Numbered from the stretch's first letter, positions 24,961 to 37,929 are shown. The stretch: 64,000 nucleotides of DNA from Trochalopteron elliotii (GCA_024734555.1 JANPWX010000254.1:603801-667800); one strand, 5' to 3'. Translations and numbers: made by a program. Notes: generated by a model not told the origin, from the letters alone.

Positions 24961-27312
24961 ATAGAAAGTGTATGTGTAGTGGTTTTCAACAGTGAGACGC
25001 ATGAGCATGTGTTGCATGATGGGACCATCTCAATATTCCTCCATTGTTAACATTCCCAGAAGTATATTGCAAACCCAACCCTTTGTGGTAGCTGTGGTGT
25101 TATGCACTTGATCAATCAAACTGGGCAGTACCTCTTGGCACCATTGGGAGAAATTTATTTTGGACTTTTGGGTAAATTTTTTCTATGCATTGAAGTTTTG
25201 CAGGTTGGAATCACATTTATGGTATTTAGTAATAATGTCTTCAGAAGAGTTTCTATGCTTTGCTTTCCTCCAGAATCTCTGGTTCCTTAGGTCTCTGTTT
25301 GTCATTTCCTCAGTATTATGAGATTTTTCCTTGGCAAAGTATTAGTGGACAGGAGACCACAAAGAGAAGTGGGTTATCACCTGAGAACATCTTAGTAGGG
25401 TGGCAGTCATAGGTCTTGAGGGTTTTTAAGAAAGCAGTTCTAACACCACCCCTCAGTCTTCCCCTTTGTTTTTTCACTTCTTGGGCATGTCTTCTCAGAT
25501 TCCTGTCTTGTGGGTGTCACTGGGATATGCACACCATTTATTAAAGTCTGTACAAGGTGCAAAATAAGAAGATATTGCTTTGACTTTGATTGTTTCAACT
25601 ATACCCATGCTATGAAACACATAAAAAATAACCTCCCCCCCTCCAAAAACAACAAAAAGAAAGAACTGAAGTTTATACTAAGCACCTAACATGCTAATAA
25701 AATACACTTTTTAAGGCAGAGCTTGCATCTTCCTTTCTCTGTCAGCTAAACACAGGAAAGATTTTTTTTGTTGTTGTTTCTCTTGATTTTGCAGTATTTG
25801 CATATAGAAGTCTGTACTGTCACAGTTGTCTCTCATTAAATCTGTTCTTGAAGACACAAGGAACTTGTACCTTGGTCATTTCAGCAGAAAGATTGACCTC
25901 TTTAATTAATGAAGATTACATAGAAATTAAAGTGCAGTGTTGATTAGCTGAATGTCGTGGGGGTCACTGAATAATTTCGGATGGTTGAGAGAATTTTCCA
26001 TATGCTTAATAGACGTTGTGACCCTGTATTAGTAAAAACAGAAGTTTGAACAAGGGAGCAAAGGGCACAGCTTTCCAATCTAGTTACATGAATCACTGGG
26101 AAACACAGAGGCGTGTCCCCTGGACTGGACAGAAGATTATCTTAAAGAAAAAGTTAATGCTTCTACTCTTAAATAAGAAGATTATCTAGTGTACCTTTGA
26201 ATAATTTTCAAATTTATTTTTCATGTCTAGCATTCCATCAGTATAACTAGGGTATGATGTGATTAGATGCATCTAATGGTGTATTGTTCTTGTTCATGGG
26301 AAATGACAGTCTGAACAGTTTCTATTCAGATAAACTTCTGCTACAGCTGACATTAGAACCTACAGGTTCTGAGGGTTTTTAGTGAATGTTATTGTGAATG
26401 GCTGTTGAATAGTCAAAGTAGTCAAAGACAAAGAATAGTGGTTTTAGTGCCTAGGAAACAAGTTATGAGGAGTTGAAAATTTTTCCTAATTGATTTAAAC
26501 ATAGACACTCCTTAAATGTTGAGTGGTGACAGTAGAGAATTTTGTCATCGTTGTAAGAGCACTTAAAGAGAAATTAATTGCAATTTTGTTTTACTTTTAC
26601 CCTTTGCATGATCTAATTTTATAACTAATTCATTTCTCTCATAGTTTGGTCTCACTAATAGTGTTGAATTGCTGAAGATTTTGATTAAGCCCATTGCTAA
26701 TTATTAAACCTGAAGTAAGAACAAGAGATATTAAAAAGAGAAACAGTAAACCGTTGTTTGAAAACACAGTCTACACGTAATCTTTCTCAATTGTTTAATG
26801 ACTGTTCAATACTTTCGATGTTGTTTCTGTTGTTTGTTTTCTCTGCTGCTGTTCATACAACACAGCAGAGGAAAAAAATGAAGAAATGTTAATGTAAAGT
26901 TTTCAAGCCTAGTAAAACTGTTGTTTTATGTGAATTCTAATATCCTACAGAATGAAGAAGACATTGAAAGTAATTTCTGAATTCACAGTATATCCTCTAG
27001 GTACAGCTTGTATACATAATCCTTTATGCAAATATTTAGAAGTTTGTGTTATATGTCTCAAAATATATATTCAGCTCTGACTTCTTTGCTTAGTTGTATT
27101 TTGAGTTTTGAATTTTATAGGTGTGGGTAAAATTGAAAAAACAGAACAAAAATTAAGAAATGTTTCATTGCTTCAATAGTATTTTGCTTGGAAGTGTTGG
27201 CCTAGATGTGCTTCTTAGGAAACAGAACAGTTTAAATGGAATTATGCTCCATAAACCAGTAATTAACACCTCCATGAATTCATGATTTGCAAATATTTTT
27301 GTGTTATTTTAG
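24961..27312. other. AT-rich DNA upstream of the candidate exons
   Basis: A strong acceptor-like site at 26642 opens a short frame that stops without a donor. No repeat recognised. Confidence 0.45.
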
Positions 27313-27344
27313 CATAGAATTTTTAGTAGACTAATGAAGATGAG
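27313..27344 (+). CDS. possible upstream exon of the unidentified split gene
   Basis: A 32-base segment follows a pyrimidine-rich acceptor ending TTATTTTAG and precedes a GTAACC donor. It is open in phase 0 and ends with two bases of a codon, which the first base of the exon at 27696 would complete. The peptide reads HRIFSRLMKM. The implied intron is only about 350 bases, short beside the others. The segment is small, so chance is a real alternative; it is weaker than the five exons downstream. Confidence 0.25.
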
Positions 27345-27695
27345 GTAACCTATTTAATTTACTGTAAAGTATTCTGCCTAGTTTCATTAAAAAGGCAAAG
27401 TAAATAAATAAAACAGAAATTCTGTTCTGTTTTCCTGTGAACATTAAAGCACTTGTGCATTTCTTCTCTTCATATTTTCTCACTTACTGGTTACTGGGTA
27501 ACTAGTTCTCTTTGTTAAGACAACTAAGACTGTTTTTCCAAGATCTGGATGAGAATTTTAAAATTCCCTGCATTTTTCTCTATTTCTGACAATGTTAGTT
27601 CCTTCAAATTACAGGACATAATAAAAATTTGGTTAAACGTATGTGTTTTTATAAGGAACTCCTGAATCAATTTCTATATTGATGTTTCTCTTTAG

Positions 27696-27850
27696 TGTTG
27701 TCAATGCTCAGACGCTGTCAGTATGGCATACTCTAGACTCACAAAAATTCAAACAAAATCAAGCACAGCTGAGAAATATGTACAATCAATTTAGTAAAGA
27801 GATCAGCCAAGAATTAAAATATTTATCATCTTCCCATACTCAGCTTTCAG
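27696..27850 (+). CDS. candidate exon 1 of 5 of an unidentified coiled-coil-like protein gene
   Basis: A 155-base segment preceded by a pyrimidine-rich acceptor (TTTCTCTTTAG) and followed by CAG|GTGCAG. Only one frame is fully open: one base completes a codon, then 51 codons, then one base. The peptide is rich in K, Q, N, E and L and contains LRNMYNQFSKEISQELK, which looks like an amphipathic helix. The one-base overhang fits the two-base start of the candidate exon at 36138. The donor is weaker than consensus at +4 to +6. I do not recognise the family. The helical composition recalls chromosome-axis and centrosome coiled coils, but that is only a resemblance. Confidence 0.5.
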
Positions 27851-30800
27851 GTGCAGGAATGCTAGTCCTTTACCTGTCTTTCAGATTTAGGGTTTTTTTT
27901 TTTTTTTCTCTGACATTTACTTGTAACTCGCTTGTGCATGAGGGTTAATAATAATTACAAATAAAGTAAAAATTGTCTCCAAAGGGACTTTTAGGGTGAA
28001 CTCTAGAAATAGTTCTTCTCAATAACAGCTTTTGGAATTGTTCACTAAGGTTATATTCTACAGGCTAAGACATTCATGTGAAGTGCAAAAGTTCTGTAAA
28101 ATTAGAAAATTCATCATAGCCATGAAACCCTTTTGACTAGATTCTGCTTGGAAGAGTTCTGGTCACAGGTCCTTGCTGAATAACGAGCTGCAGGACTTGG
28201 ATAGATGAGGCAATTTTAGAGAGATATCCTGTTTCTCCCATCACCCTGTTGTCATCTGGGATCTGTTTACTCAGGCTTCTAGTACAAAAGGCATTTGCTC
28301 AGTCCTTGGCCACTCTCTGCTTGGAATTTAGGGAGGGTGTTTCAATTATGAAGTTTCAGGTCTTCCAGCTATAAATGATCTTTGCCTTCAAATGCTTACT
28401 CTTTTTTTCAGGTGAACTTCTTTCCAGAGCCCTTGAAATTTTGTCAAATTGTGGTGCCTAAAATCCTTCAAACAGCCCCTTTACATTGGTCGGAATTAAT
28501 ATCACATCACATCTTTAAAAACATTTCAGTCTCTACAAGCTCATTACTGCAATCAGCCAATTCTTTCTTTTGCTGTGGCCATTGTTCTTGTTACTTAGTA
28601 ATTGAAAATATTGTTTTCCCTGAAGTCATAAAATTCTGAAGGAATTATTATATTATGTGAGCAATTCAGTTTTATTCACCTAAGTACCCCACATTTCTTT
28701 CCAGTTCATCTCCTATCTTGCAGGTTTTATTCTTTATACAGTTGCCTTTTTTTTAGTACTCAATTATACCTCAATTATCCCAGCTGCACACTGTTCAACA
28801 GGGTTTCTATCTATCTACATATGTCATGTGGATATTTGTTGGTTCTCACCACTGAGGTTGAGAAGTGGAAAGTACTACTTGTGTTTTGAAATTTTTACTA
28901 AAATTTTTACTAAAACACCCTCTCTTTTTATTTACAAATATTATTACATTAATCACTCATAGCTCATTCAATTTGAATATAACTTCTTTTTTTCCCATTT
29001 TTTATTATTCTTTACAGTAGTGGTCAACCAGGATATGTCTTTGCCTTCTTTCCCTTTCAAATACTGTAGATTTATTTCGTGACTTATATTGCTTCTACCT
29101 GTGTCTTTCATTACTCAATTTTAGATCTAGTTTTCTTTGCTGTTCTTTTCATGTATCCTAAGTATGTCTCATCTATTCATCCCTGCAAGACAGACAAAGG
29201 CTGCAATTCTGTGGGAATCCTCCTTCACTTTGTGTCTCAAATCCCTGTTTTCTTGCAGTGAGTAATGGAATTATTAGATATGAAAATTTACTCATTTCAT
29301 CCTCATTGAGTTTTGGCCCTTTTTAAAATGTCAGGATACCTGCCTGTCTGATACCTTAGAGCAGCTTTTTGTGAAGGTGCTTTACCAGCTGAGGTCACTG
29401 ACTGAGCTACAGATATGGTGGCATAAAGCAGGTTTGCTAAATAGTGACTAAATGTTTCCAAAAGTAGTAGAATAAATGGAAGAAAGTTTCCTTTAAGGAA
29501 TGGAAGAAAATGCAGGATAAACCTGGTAATTTCTAAATTGTTTTCAAAGTGATTTTATATTTTATCTGGGGGGAAAGAAATGGATAAATTTCCTATTGTG
29601 CTGTATAATGTGGATGAGAAGTAAATTCCTTTCTGTGTTGTTTATGGTGTTGCTCTGTATGCCAGTACACCTCTGATTTGATAAAAAACAAAGTTTCTTC
29701 AAGACAAGTTGGTGCAATTTTTCTCCTGGAGAGTTAGGTAGTGCTTAAGTGTATGTAAATTATAGCAATCAAAATGTATGATTACTGAATCTTTGGAATA
29801 AACAAGTCAAACTACAGCTAAAATCCACTTTAAGAGGGAAGGTATATATTGCAGAGGGATTTCCTGTAACATATAATTCTTCTAGGGGAAAATAGTGTAT
29901 TGTTTTATTATTTTCCTCTGTAGCCAAGAGAGTGTACAATTAATGACTCAGTGCTGTGGAATATTTTCCCACGCTTCAAATATGCAGGATGCTAAGTGCT
30001 TCATGAATACCAAACTAGCTTTGCTTGACAGACCAGGATTTAATCAGATAACCAGAGACCCTTCTATTTGTTCTTCAGTCTGGATAAAAGTTGTTGTACT
30101 GCTTTCTGTATCTCAGCTATAAAGGAATGCTGGTGTAAGGGCATGGAACAACTATTTTTTACTTGGGAGCAGAATACTTCAGAGGAATGTGCCATGAGGA
30201 GCTCATAGAAGTGTATCAAACTTAATCTGAAAATATTCATAGGACCAGGACAAACTCTTCCTGATGACTTGCCCCATCAAATACCCAGCATTGTTAAAGC
30301 TTCATTTTAAATTGCCTAGTCATCATTTCTGGCCATCCACTCCTGTTCTCAGTAAAAGCTGGAGTCTGTTGTGTGAAGTTCAATTTCTTCCTGCAGAGGT
30401 TGTGTTGTGTTTCCTGTGTTGTTGTTTCATCTGTTTTGATTCTTAAAAACATAAACTTCATAATGTCCTGCCTGTGAGATTAATTCACACTATTTTTCCC
30501 ATTATGTACTTATTGTATATCTAAGCACTCCCATCTTTGTTTTTTAACCACAGCATCTCATTAAAAACTCATTGAATTACATGTCCATTTGGACGTTCAG
30601 AGACAGGATTTACTGGAAGATTGTTGTCATTCTATGATTTTCCTTCATATTCTGTTTCTATGATAGCACAACTTGGCTGTGCTTAGGCAGACTCCATTTC
30701 AAATAGCTTCCATATGAAAACAAATCAGCTGTTTTCTGTTGCTCACAAATCTTACCAAAAGTGTTTTGCTCTTTCATTTTCTTTCAAAGCTTTGATGAAA

Positions 30801-31380
30801 GAGGGTTGTCACTGAGTGTAAAACATGAAGTTTGTGTTCGTGTCCTGTGTTTTGCACCATGATAGAGGTGCAAAACCAGGCATTCAAATGCATTCATAGT
30901 TTCATAGACACCAGGGACTTACCTCAGGGATTAAAAACAAAAATGTAGCCTCTCTGTTGCTGCCAGAAGTCCTGATGTGGCTGGATACTCTCTCTGACTT
31001 TTTTGCTTATGCTTTTCCAGGACCATGTGAAGTTGTACACATGGGGAATGGGAAGAGTTCACCATGGATGGGGGTTTCCTGAGGCTGCAAGCCCCCAGAG
31101 TGGTTAGTTTGCCAGTTTTTAACATGGAAATCTGTTACTTTCTGGAGTTGATGAACAGTGCATAAGGTATTAATTGAATGTAAAGAAATGTGTATTTTTA
31201 TAATAATTGGACTACAGAAAAAAATATTATTGATACAAGGGCTTCAAAGTCCCTTATTATGTAACCTATATAGAGAAAAGTGTAATTTTTGCAAGTAAAG
31301 GAGGGACAAAAACTCAATGATCATCAAATGGTTGACAGCTCCCTGCTTCATGTCCTTCGGTTTCTGTTACTGCCTTAAAG
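27851..31380. other. implied intron DNA, left part
   Basis: Lies between candidate exons at 27696 and 36138. A strong acceptor at about 28411 opens an 85-codon frame that stops without a donor. T-run at 27893-27907. No transposon recognised. Confidence 0.4.
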
Positions 31381-31840
31381 CCCCTGTGTTGTGGTTTCTC
31401 TCGTAGTGGGGGCTGCTACCGGCTAGCAGTGAATCCCTCCAGACCACAGAAACCTCTCGTGTGGGTCCGTTAGCTCAGCAGCTGCTGCATGGGTCAGGCT
31501 TGGAAGAAGGAATCGTGCTCTTTCTTGGGTTAATAAGGATGTTTATTCAGTGCAGCCATGTGGAAGGGGCCTTGCCGCAGCCCGTTCTCACCATGCTGGT
31601 AGCATGGAGAGGGTGAGGAGAGAGAGAGTGGGCATGGTGCGTCCCCTTTTTCCCAGCTCGGAGGCTGGGCGGGGAAACACTGACCCAATGGGGAATGGAA
31701 GGGGGAGGGGTCACATCAGGAAGAACCACAGGGGCAGGAATGGGGCGGGGGAGGGGGTGAAAGGGATATACCAAGTACAAACTTATAACAAATACAAAAT
31801 ACAAATTCAAAAACCTGAAACTCACGTCGCTACACCCCTG
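31381..31840 (-). repeat. target-site duplications flanking the LTR (CCCCTG)
   Basis: The six bases CCCCTG at 31381-31386 are repeated at 31835-31840, directly outside the LTR termini. A 6-base duplication fits class II (ERVK-like) integrases. Confidence 0.85.
31387..31834 (-). mobile_element. solo ERV LTR, 448 bases, minus orientation
   Basis: On the + strand it runs from TGTTGTGGTTTCTC to ACGTCGCTACA, flanked by a perfect 6-base duplication. Orientation is minus: the complement carries AATAAA at 31542-31547 and a TATA-rich stretch around 31770-31800. The middle is purine-rich with GAGAGA and GGGGAGGGG runs. Two long opposing open frames across it (31547-31888 and 31550-31849) reflect its composition and are not genes. 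Confidence 0.9.
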
Positions 31841-33234
31841 AACACTTGAGTGACTGCTGGGGGCTGGGGGGCTCACAATTGCTTCCAATTCATAGCCCTG
31901 TTTAATTAGAAAAATAGCTGTGAAAAAAAAAAAGAAAAAATATTTCTAAAACACCAGCTCTTCTGGGAATATTCAAGCACACAATGCTGAATTGAATTTG
32001 AAATTTCATCACCATTCCTACTGTGATTGGAATAAATTATAAAGGAAGTGAAGCATTCAACACCATCCTCTTAACTGTACCAAGTCACAGAAGTGGAGAA
32101 ATCCCTTCTAAAGAATGGGATTGCTTACACATGAGTGGATTAAGTAAGGATGGGGGTGGTGCTTCCTTTGTTTGTCGGGTTGTTTGGGTTTTTTTTTGTC
32201 ACAGTTTGATATAGTGATGTAGGCAATTAGTGAAGGAGGGCATTAAGGGGTCATTAAATCTGGCTTTCACTCTGTGGATATGCCTGACTCTAGCCAGTTG
32301 TGATCCCTAACTTTGTTTGAAAGTAGCCAGCAAATAAAATAACTAGCTCACGTTCTAAGGAATTATTTACAGAATCATACAGAAGTTTCACACTTGCCTA
32401 AAGAGACCATAAGAACCGCAAAAATGTGATGGTATGAGAGATGTGCTGGAGTGAACTAAACCTAAACTATTCTACTTATATGAATTTGAGTTGTGAGCTG
32501 AACTCTGTGAGTGCCACATTGGCTGAATGATCAGACAGCGTAAACAAATTCTGACAGCAGCAGCTTTAGTCCTGCTGTGCTTTGCCTCTTTAGCCTCGCT
32601 GTTTGACTGGGTAATCAGATATGCTCTGGTGCATCTCTCTTTCATCCTTGGATGGAAAACTATTTAAATCTCAAACTGATTCAATATTACTATTTAAATA
32701 AGCATTATGGCTACCAGAACTATCGCTACCTGGCAATATTTGGGTCAGTGGAGTCCATTCAGTTCAAAATAAGGGCACAGGATGAGGATAATACTCTGTG
32801 TGTACTAAAACAGTTGATAGTGGAGGGAATGGTAAGGGACAGCATGGTTGGGAAGTACCTGCTGACAACCTTGGAACTAGGAATGATCTTTAGGGCCTCC
32901 CAAGTTTTACATAGGTGATTTCTTGTAAGTATAATAAAGATTTGACAAATCAGATTGACTTTTCTCCTTTTTTTCTACTGTTCTTATTTGTATGGTCAGC
33001 TGTGTCTCATTCCCAGCTAAGTCAGTAGCAGTTCCTTTTGACTGTTCTAAGTCTCAATCAGTGTGTTTCAATCAAATTGGTTTGTGTGTAAGAACAAAAG
33101 TCTCAAAATTCTGGTTTTGCAGTGATATTGGAAGTGAGTATTGCAATGTGAGATGCAGTATATCCCTCACTAGGTTAAAATTACCAACTTTTCAATATTA
33201 AAAAAACACTAAGTTTTTTTAAGCTTATAACAGT
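31841..33234. other. implied intron DNA between LTR and CR1
   Basis: No clear element. A stretch near 32850-32915 faintly resembles a CR1 tail but is too weak to call. Confidence 0.45.
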
Positions 33235-33418
33235 TTCCACCTGAAATACCATGTTCAGTTCTGAGTTCCATACTACAAGAAAGAGACGGCCATGATGGAG
33301 AGAATCCAGAAAGGGGCTAAGAAGATTAAGGGGCTGGAGCATTTCTTGTATGAGGAAAGGCTGAGACGTCTGGGACTGCTTAGCCTAGGTAAGACTCAGA
33401 GGGTTCCTATTAATGTAA
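33235..33418 (+). mobile_element. CR1 fragment, plus strand
   Basis: Contains ACCATGTTCAGTTCTGAGTT, the conserved GAGAGAATCCAGAAAGGGGC and the TATGAGGAAAGGCTGAGACG region, ending soon after GGACTGCTTAGCCTAGG. It is truncated at both ends, covering the ORF2 C-terminus without the 3' tail. Confidence 0.8.
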
Positions 33419-33503
33419 GAAAGGAACTGACCCCAATACCACTGACCAGTAAAATGTGTCTATGCATAACAACCTGTTGTCCTGTACTCAGAACCAAAGG
33501 TCA

Positions 33504-33836
33504 TGTATCGGTTTAGTTTGCCTGTTTCCTCAGCAGGATCTGGACTCTCCCTTGAGAAAAAGTGAACTGAATCATCATCTGGCGACAGGGTATAGTTGAA
33601 CCGCTTTTTTATTCAGCAATGAAGATCTGGCATGAGTGGAAAGGAGAAAACCCCTTTCTGGCCATAAATAAATAATGTGATGAGTAGATATATATATAGT
33701 GCATCTGGCTATCCTGCCACTTCTGATGGTTTCTTGTTACTGAACCATAAAGAAATCTACTTATATACCTATCTCTGATCCTCACCTTCCTATTCTTCCA
33801 GGGAAGCATGAGGCAGTACAGGAAGACTGTAGTCTT
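33504..33836 (-). mobile_element. LTR-like fragment, minus orientation, boundaries uncertain
   Basis: On the + strand it begins TGTATCGGTTTAG. On the complement an AATAAA (33608-33613) is followed by a GCGGTTCAACTATACC stretch and an end in CCGATACA, and a TATATATA stretch (about 33687-33699) lies upstream. This order (TATA, AATAAA, CA end) is that of an LTR on the minus strand. I found no target-site duplication, and the left and right limits could be wrong. Confidence 0.5.
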
Positions 33837-33838
33837 TG

Positions 33839-34561
33839 TGTAGTTGTAATAAACAAGGGCAGGAAACCAAGTTTACTCCTTTTAATGCCTTTATTATCCA
33901 GCTCTGGAGGGGTGGCTCAAAGGGGTGCCCTACGCCGCTGGTGGTGCCCGCTTCCGCCGCTGAGGAGGTGGTGCTGGGTCGGAGCTGCAGAATGCCACTG
34001 CAGAGCCGGGAGCTCACCCACGCGGGAGTCCTCAGGAACTCAAAACTGGCTCTTGGGGTCCAGGGGTGTTTTGTTCTTCTAGTCCTTTTCAAGTCATGGC
34101 GAGATACCGGAGATTGTTCATAAATCCTTTAGGGTATTCTCAGTCTGGTGTTGTCTCCTGCAGGTTAGAATCTTGAGTGGGCTCGTTTTGATTAGGGGCT
34201 TTTAGCGACAATTTGGTCCCACTTTGCAGCTGGGCCCTGCGATTTGCATAAGGGTGGCAGCAGCTGCTTGATTGGCAGGCCGGTTGTTGGCAGGAAGTAG
34301 GAAGAGGATCCAGCCGGAAGTAGGAAGTGGAGCAGGCAGGGAGCAATCCAGTGGGACAGACCAGGAACAGGCAGGTGAAACAGCAACAGGAGTGGAAAGC
34401 GGAGATGCCGGGGAGCAGCAGCAGCTTAACTCAATGAAGTGTGACGAAGGAGGGAAGGTAAGGGGGTTTTCGGGGGAAGGGGTACAGAACGAGGTGAACA
34501 ACTTAACAATTTAACAACATAACCTTATAACAAGTAACTCTATAACATTGTAACTTTCACA
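33839..34561 (-). mobile_element. ERV LTR, minus orientation, about 0.7 kb
   Basis: A GC-rich block sharply different from its flanks. On the complement it has an octamer-type ATGCAAAT (34242-34249), a GC-rich stretch, then AATAAA at 33890-33895 near the 3' end. Ends TGTAGTTG and TTTCACA on the + strand look like LTR termini but have no duplication outside them. Alternatively TTGTAA occurs at 33844-33849 and 34548-34553, which would delimit 33850-34547, with one terminus changed from TG to TA. Several antisense open frames in it are compositional. Confidence 0.7.
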
Positions 34562-35564
34562 ACTTGGAGCTGATTTATCTTCATTTATCACATAGTGACT
34601 TCAAATACCTCACAAAAGTGGCTGGAGTGGATATGTTTTTTCTGATGATCATACAGCAGAAAGAACAGGTTATGATAGGTATTTATGCTGGCTCTGAACT
34701 AGAAGTAAATGTGTTTTGTGCTTTGCTTTACAGACAGCAAAAATGTGTTCTCCACTGGCCCAACAGTGGTTGGGGTTCTGTCCAAGGCATGGCTAGAGTG
34801 TATGTTATTTTCACAAGTTGCCAGCAGGCTACTAAGATTCACTTGGAATTAAATGAGATGTGATGATTCAGCATGCTGAGAAAAAAAATGTGAAGTTGTT
34901 TGAAATCTAAAGAATCCTTGTGGTTTAAGAAATCTCTAATTCTTCTTATGGAGAAATTTTCTTTTCCTGGTTAGGCAGAATAATTTGCATGCTAACCTAC
35001 TAATCCTTAGTGCTCCGGTTGTAGTTACTGCAACAAGAACATTTTCTAAGTATCCTAAATTCCATTCGTATTATAAGTTCATTACACTTCACTAGTATTT
35101 CTTGTGATTGTCTATTTTTGCCATGATTTTCACTATCTTTTTTTATGATTTATAATCTGGTAAAGCTTGGTGAAATTGTTTGTTTCATCTGAAAGGAAAC
35201 ATCTGTTCTCCATGTGGGTTTACAACTAGCAAGAAAGGTTATTTTTTTTCCTTTTATTTTGTCACAATGAAGATGGAATGGGTAGAACGTGTCCATATCT
35301 CCAGCACATTCTGATGATGGGCTATACATAGCATTATTTCTGGAGACTGTCACTAATGTTTCACTTCTATATACCTCAGAAAACATTGCCAGAGGTAAAT
35401 CCTGAAGTTAGAAGGAGAACTCCTGACCTGACTGTAGGGTTACAGCATTATGAACACAGGGAATTAAAATCAAAGCTTAAATTAATAACTAAATTAAAAT
35501 AATCAATTTAATACAGGGAATTTAAATCAAAGCTTAAAATCCCATTGTTATTTTAACTACCTCA
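34562..35564. other. implied intron DNA, nothing recognised
   Basis: AT-rich sequence with short open frames (up to 99 codons, beginning before the LTR limit). No landmark. Confidence 0.45.
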
Positions 35565-35995
35565 TAGAATGGTTTGAAGATAATCTGGTTTCAAACCCCT
35601 GCCATGGACTCTTTCCACTAAACCAGGTTGCTCAGAGCCTCATCCAATCTGGCCTTGAACACTTCCAGGAATGGGGCATCCACATCTTCATCTGGGAAAT
35701 CTGTTCCCAGTGTCTCGCTGCACTCACAGGAAAGAATTTCTTCCTAATATCTAGACCTACTCACTCTGAATTTGAACTTGTTCCCCCTTGTCACTCCTGT
35801 TACTCCTTGTAAATAGTGTCTCTCCGTCTTTATTTTGGTGTCTCCTCAGGCACTGTGGAAGGTAGCTATTAGGTCACCTCAGAGCCTTTGCTTTTCTAGG
35901 CTGTGCAATCCCAATTCTCTAAACCTTTCCTAATAGTAGAGGAGCTTCATCCCTCTAATCAATTTGGTGGCCTTCTCTGGATCCTCTGCATATAT
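35565..35995 (-). mobile_element. CR1 LINE fragment, minus strand
   Basis: The + strand begins CTCATAGAATGGTTTGAAGA and continues through ACCAGGTTGCTCAGAGCCTC, TGGCCTTGAACACTTCCAGG and GAAAGAATTTCTTCCTAATA to AATTTGGTGGCCTTCTCTGG. It is the 3' end of CR1, reversed, ending about 140 bases before the candidate exon at 36138. Confidence 0.9.
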
Positions 35996-36137
35996 TTATA
36001 TGTATTAAATTATATCTCTGTTTTTACATACTAGTAATTTTTCACCCCAAGCAATACATACATAAGACTCAGTACAAAATAACTCAATTCTGCAATTGGC
36101 TCTTAATGACTGACTAATCTCTTTTCAACATATTCAG

Positions 36138-36233
36138 TTGGTGCTAAAGAGAATGATGAAGAATTATTCAAAATTTGGAGGAGAATGCTAGGAAATGTAA
36201 TACGTTTGCAAACTAATAATTCACATGCAAAAG
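36138..36233 (+). CDS. candidate exon 2 of 5 of the unidentified gene
   Basis: A 96-base segment lies between a good acceptor (CTCTTTTCAACATATTCAG) and the donor AAAAG|GTAAAG. It reads two bases, 31 codons and one base, so it is phase-compatible with the exon at 27696 (joint codon GTT) and with the one at 41745 (joint codon GAT). The peptide contains DEELFKIWRRMLGNVIRLQ, a charged helix with regularly spaced hydrophobic residues, consistent with the coiled-coil character of the upstream exon. No known domain was recognised. The implied intron before it is about 8.3 kb and carries two LTR-like copies, a complete solo LTR and two CR1 pieces. Confidence 0.55.
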
Positions 36234-37929
36234 GTAAAGTCATACTGGAAAAGCAAGAAATTTAATTCAGTTGTCTACCTATGTTATAAAAATGAAATAC
36301 AAGTTCTTGGTATTGTGACTAAACAAGTACATTTATTGCTAAGAGAAGTGGAGGAGTCTGTCATAAAAGCCAAAAATGCTTCTCATCCATTAGAAATAAG
36401 GGAGTGTAGCTTTCAATAGAAAAAAAGTTCAGTTTTTATTTAAGGATGGCTGAGAGAAAAAATGTAATTTTTAAGAATATTAAGGAAATTATGAAACTAA
36501 TTATGTATGAAAATAGAAATAATTGTAAATAAATTAGAATTAATTGACAGCTGTCACTCTTGCTTATTTACTTTGCTGTGTCTAGCAATTTTAAGTACTG
36601 AAGGCAGTGAGTAATTTCCATTTCATTTCACAGAACTGTCTGAGCAGACTCCCACCAGAAAAATACAGCATAGCAGCCATGAATGGCCCGTGTCAACTCA
36701 TTCATCACAGCACTTTCTGATTCACTGGACTTGAATTTTCTGTGAAATTTTCATTTTGGAAAAAAAGAATAGGAAAAAAAATCATTTCCCTAAACTCTTT
36801 TCAAGTTGCTATGCCTTTGTTTTTGAGTTGCAATTCTTGCTGTCCTGGAACAGAAGACAAACATTGATTTGTCATTTGTGTCACATAATTGGTATAATTA
36901 ACAGTTTTCTTACCATGAGGGAAAAGCAATAGCAGGTCTTGGATAGTACAGTGCTCCTGGGAAGAAAGAAATCAATGTTTAATTGATATTACAGTACTGT
37001 TTCTTTCTAGAAAGGACCAGCCAAAATTCAACCCATCTGGTTTTGAAAATGCAGAGCCTTTTCTTTTTAAGGGGAGGAGCTGATGTGCAACTGCATCTCA
37101 CAGGAACCTAAAAATAAGTCTTGTCAGAAAAAAAAAAACACATCTTAACCTTATCCATGGTGAGAGCAGAAATGGACTAAATTTTTCTGAGGGCTAACAT
37201 CCTCAGGTGTCTAAGGGAAAAGCTTGTGTACGACTGCAGTGCTTCAAAGACAAGTAACAGATCTTGAATAACTACCCAGCATAAAAATGTCGGGTGCTGG
37301 GGAAAGCTCCTGGGTCTGAAATGACCCACACAAATTTGGAACAGTCTGTTTTTATAATGCCAACGTACATTCGGCTGGAGTAGGAAATAATAACCCAAGG
37401 GTATTAACTCCTATCAACTTTGAAGTTATTTTGAATATTAATTTGTTAATGATTTGAGGCTATTCTTACAGTGTGCATACTAATTTAAAATGACATTTAG
37501 CAAGAGATGTGCTAAACCAACTGAAGTTCACAAATTACAGAACTCTATAAAGGTCATTATTTAATGTAAGAGACAAAAGCTGTCTCAAGGACATATACTT
37601 TCAGATAAGGAAGCTGGAGAGTTTTGAGATCCTTTCTTGAGGAGTCAAATCATATTATCAGCACTAATCAGGTTAGTTTAAAACACCAATGGTTCCTGAG
37701 TAATCTGACGGACAGAAAAAGAAACTGAGAAACTGAAAAGTGGCTTAGTTAACTTGCATGACAAATCTAGGCTTGTCTTGGAATTGAAGCTCAAAGTTCT
37801 AGTTGCCCTTAGAAGTGGTGGCTTTGTTCAGTCATCTTCTCTGCTTGCATGTATGGCACTGGTGGCTTCTGTGATGATCTGCTCCAACAGACTGTCCCTG
37901 TATGCTGAAACATGAGTTGATGAAGTGAA
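36234..37929. other. implied intron DNA, nothing recognised
   Basis: AT-rich DNA between the exon at 36138 and the long CR1. Confidence 0.45.

Noticed and set aside
28411..28639. Strong acceptor followed by an open frame
   Set aside because: Ends in a stop without a donor, and the flanking candidate exons already join in phase without it.
32850..32915. Faint resemblance to a CR1 tail
   Set aside because: Only scattered matches, no tail unit and no continuation upstream.
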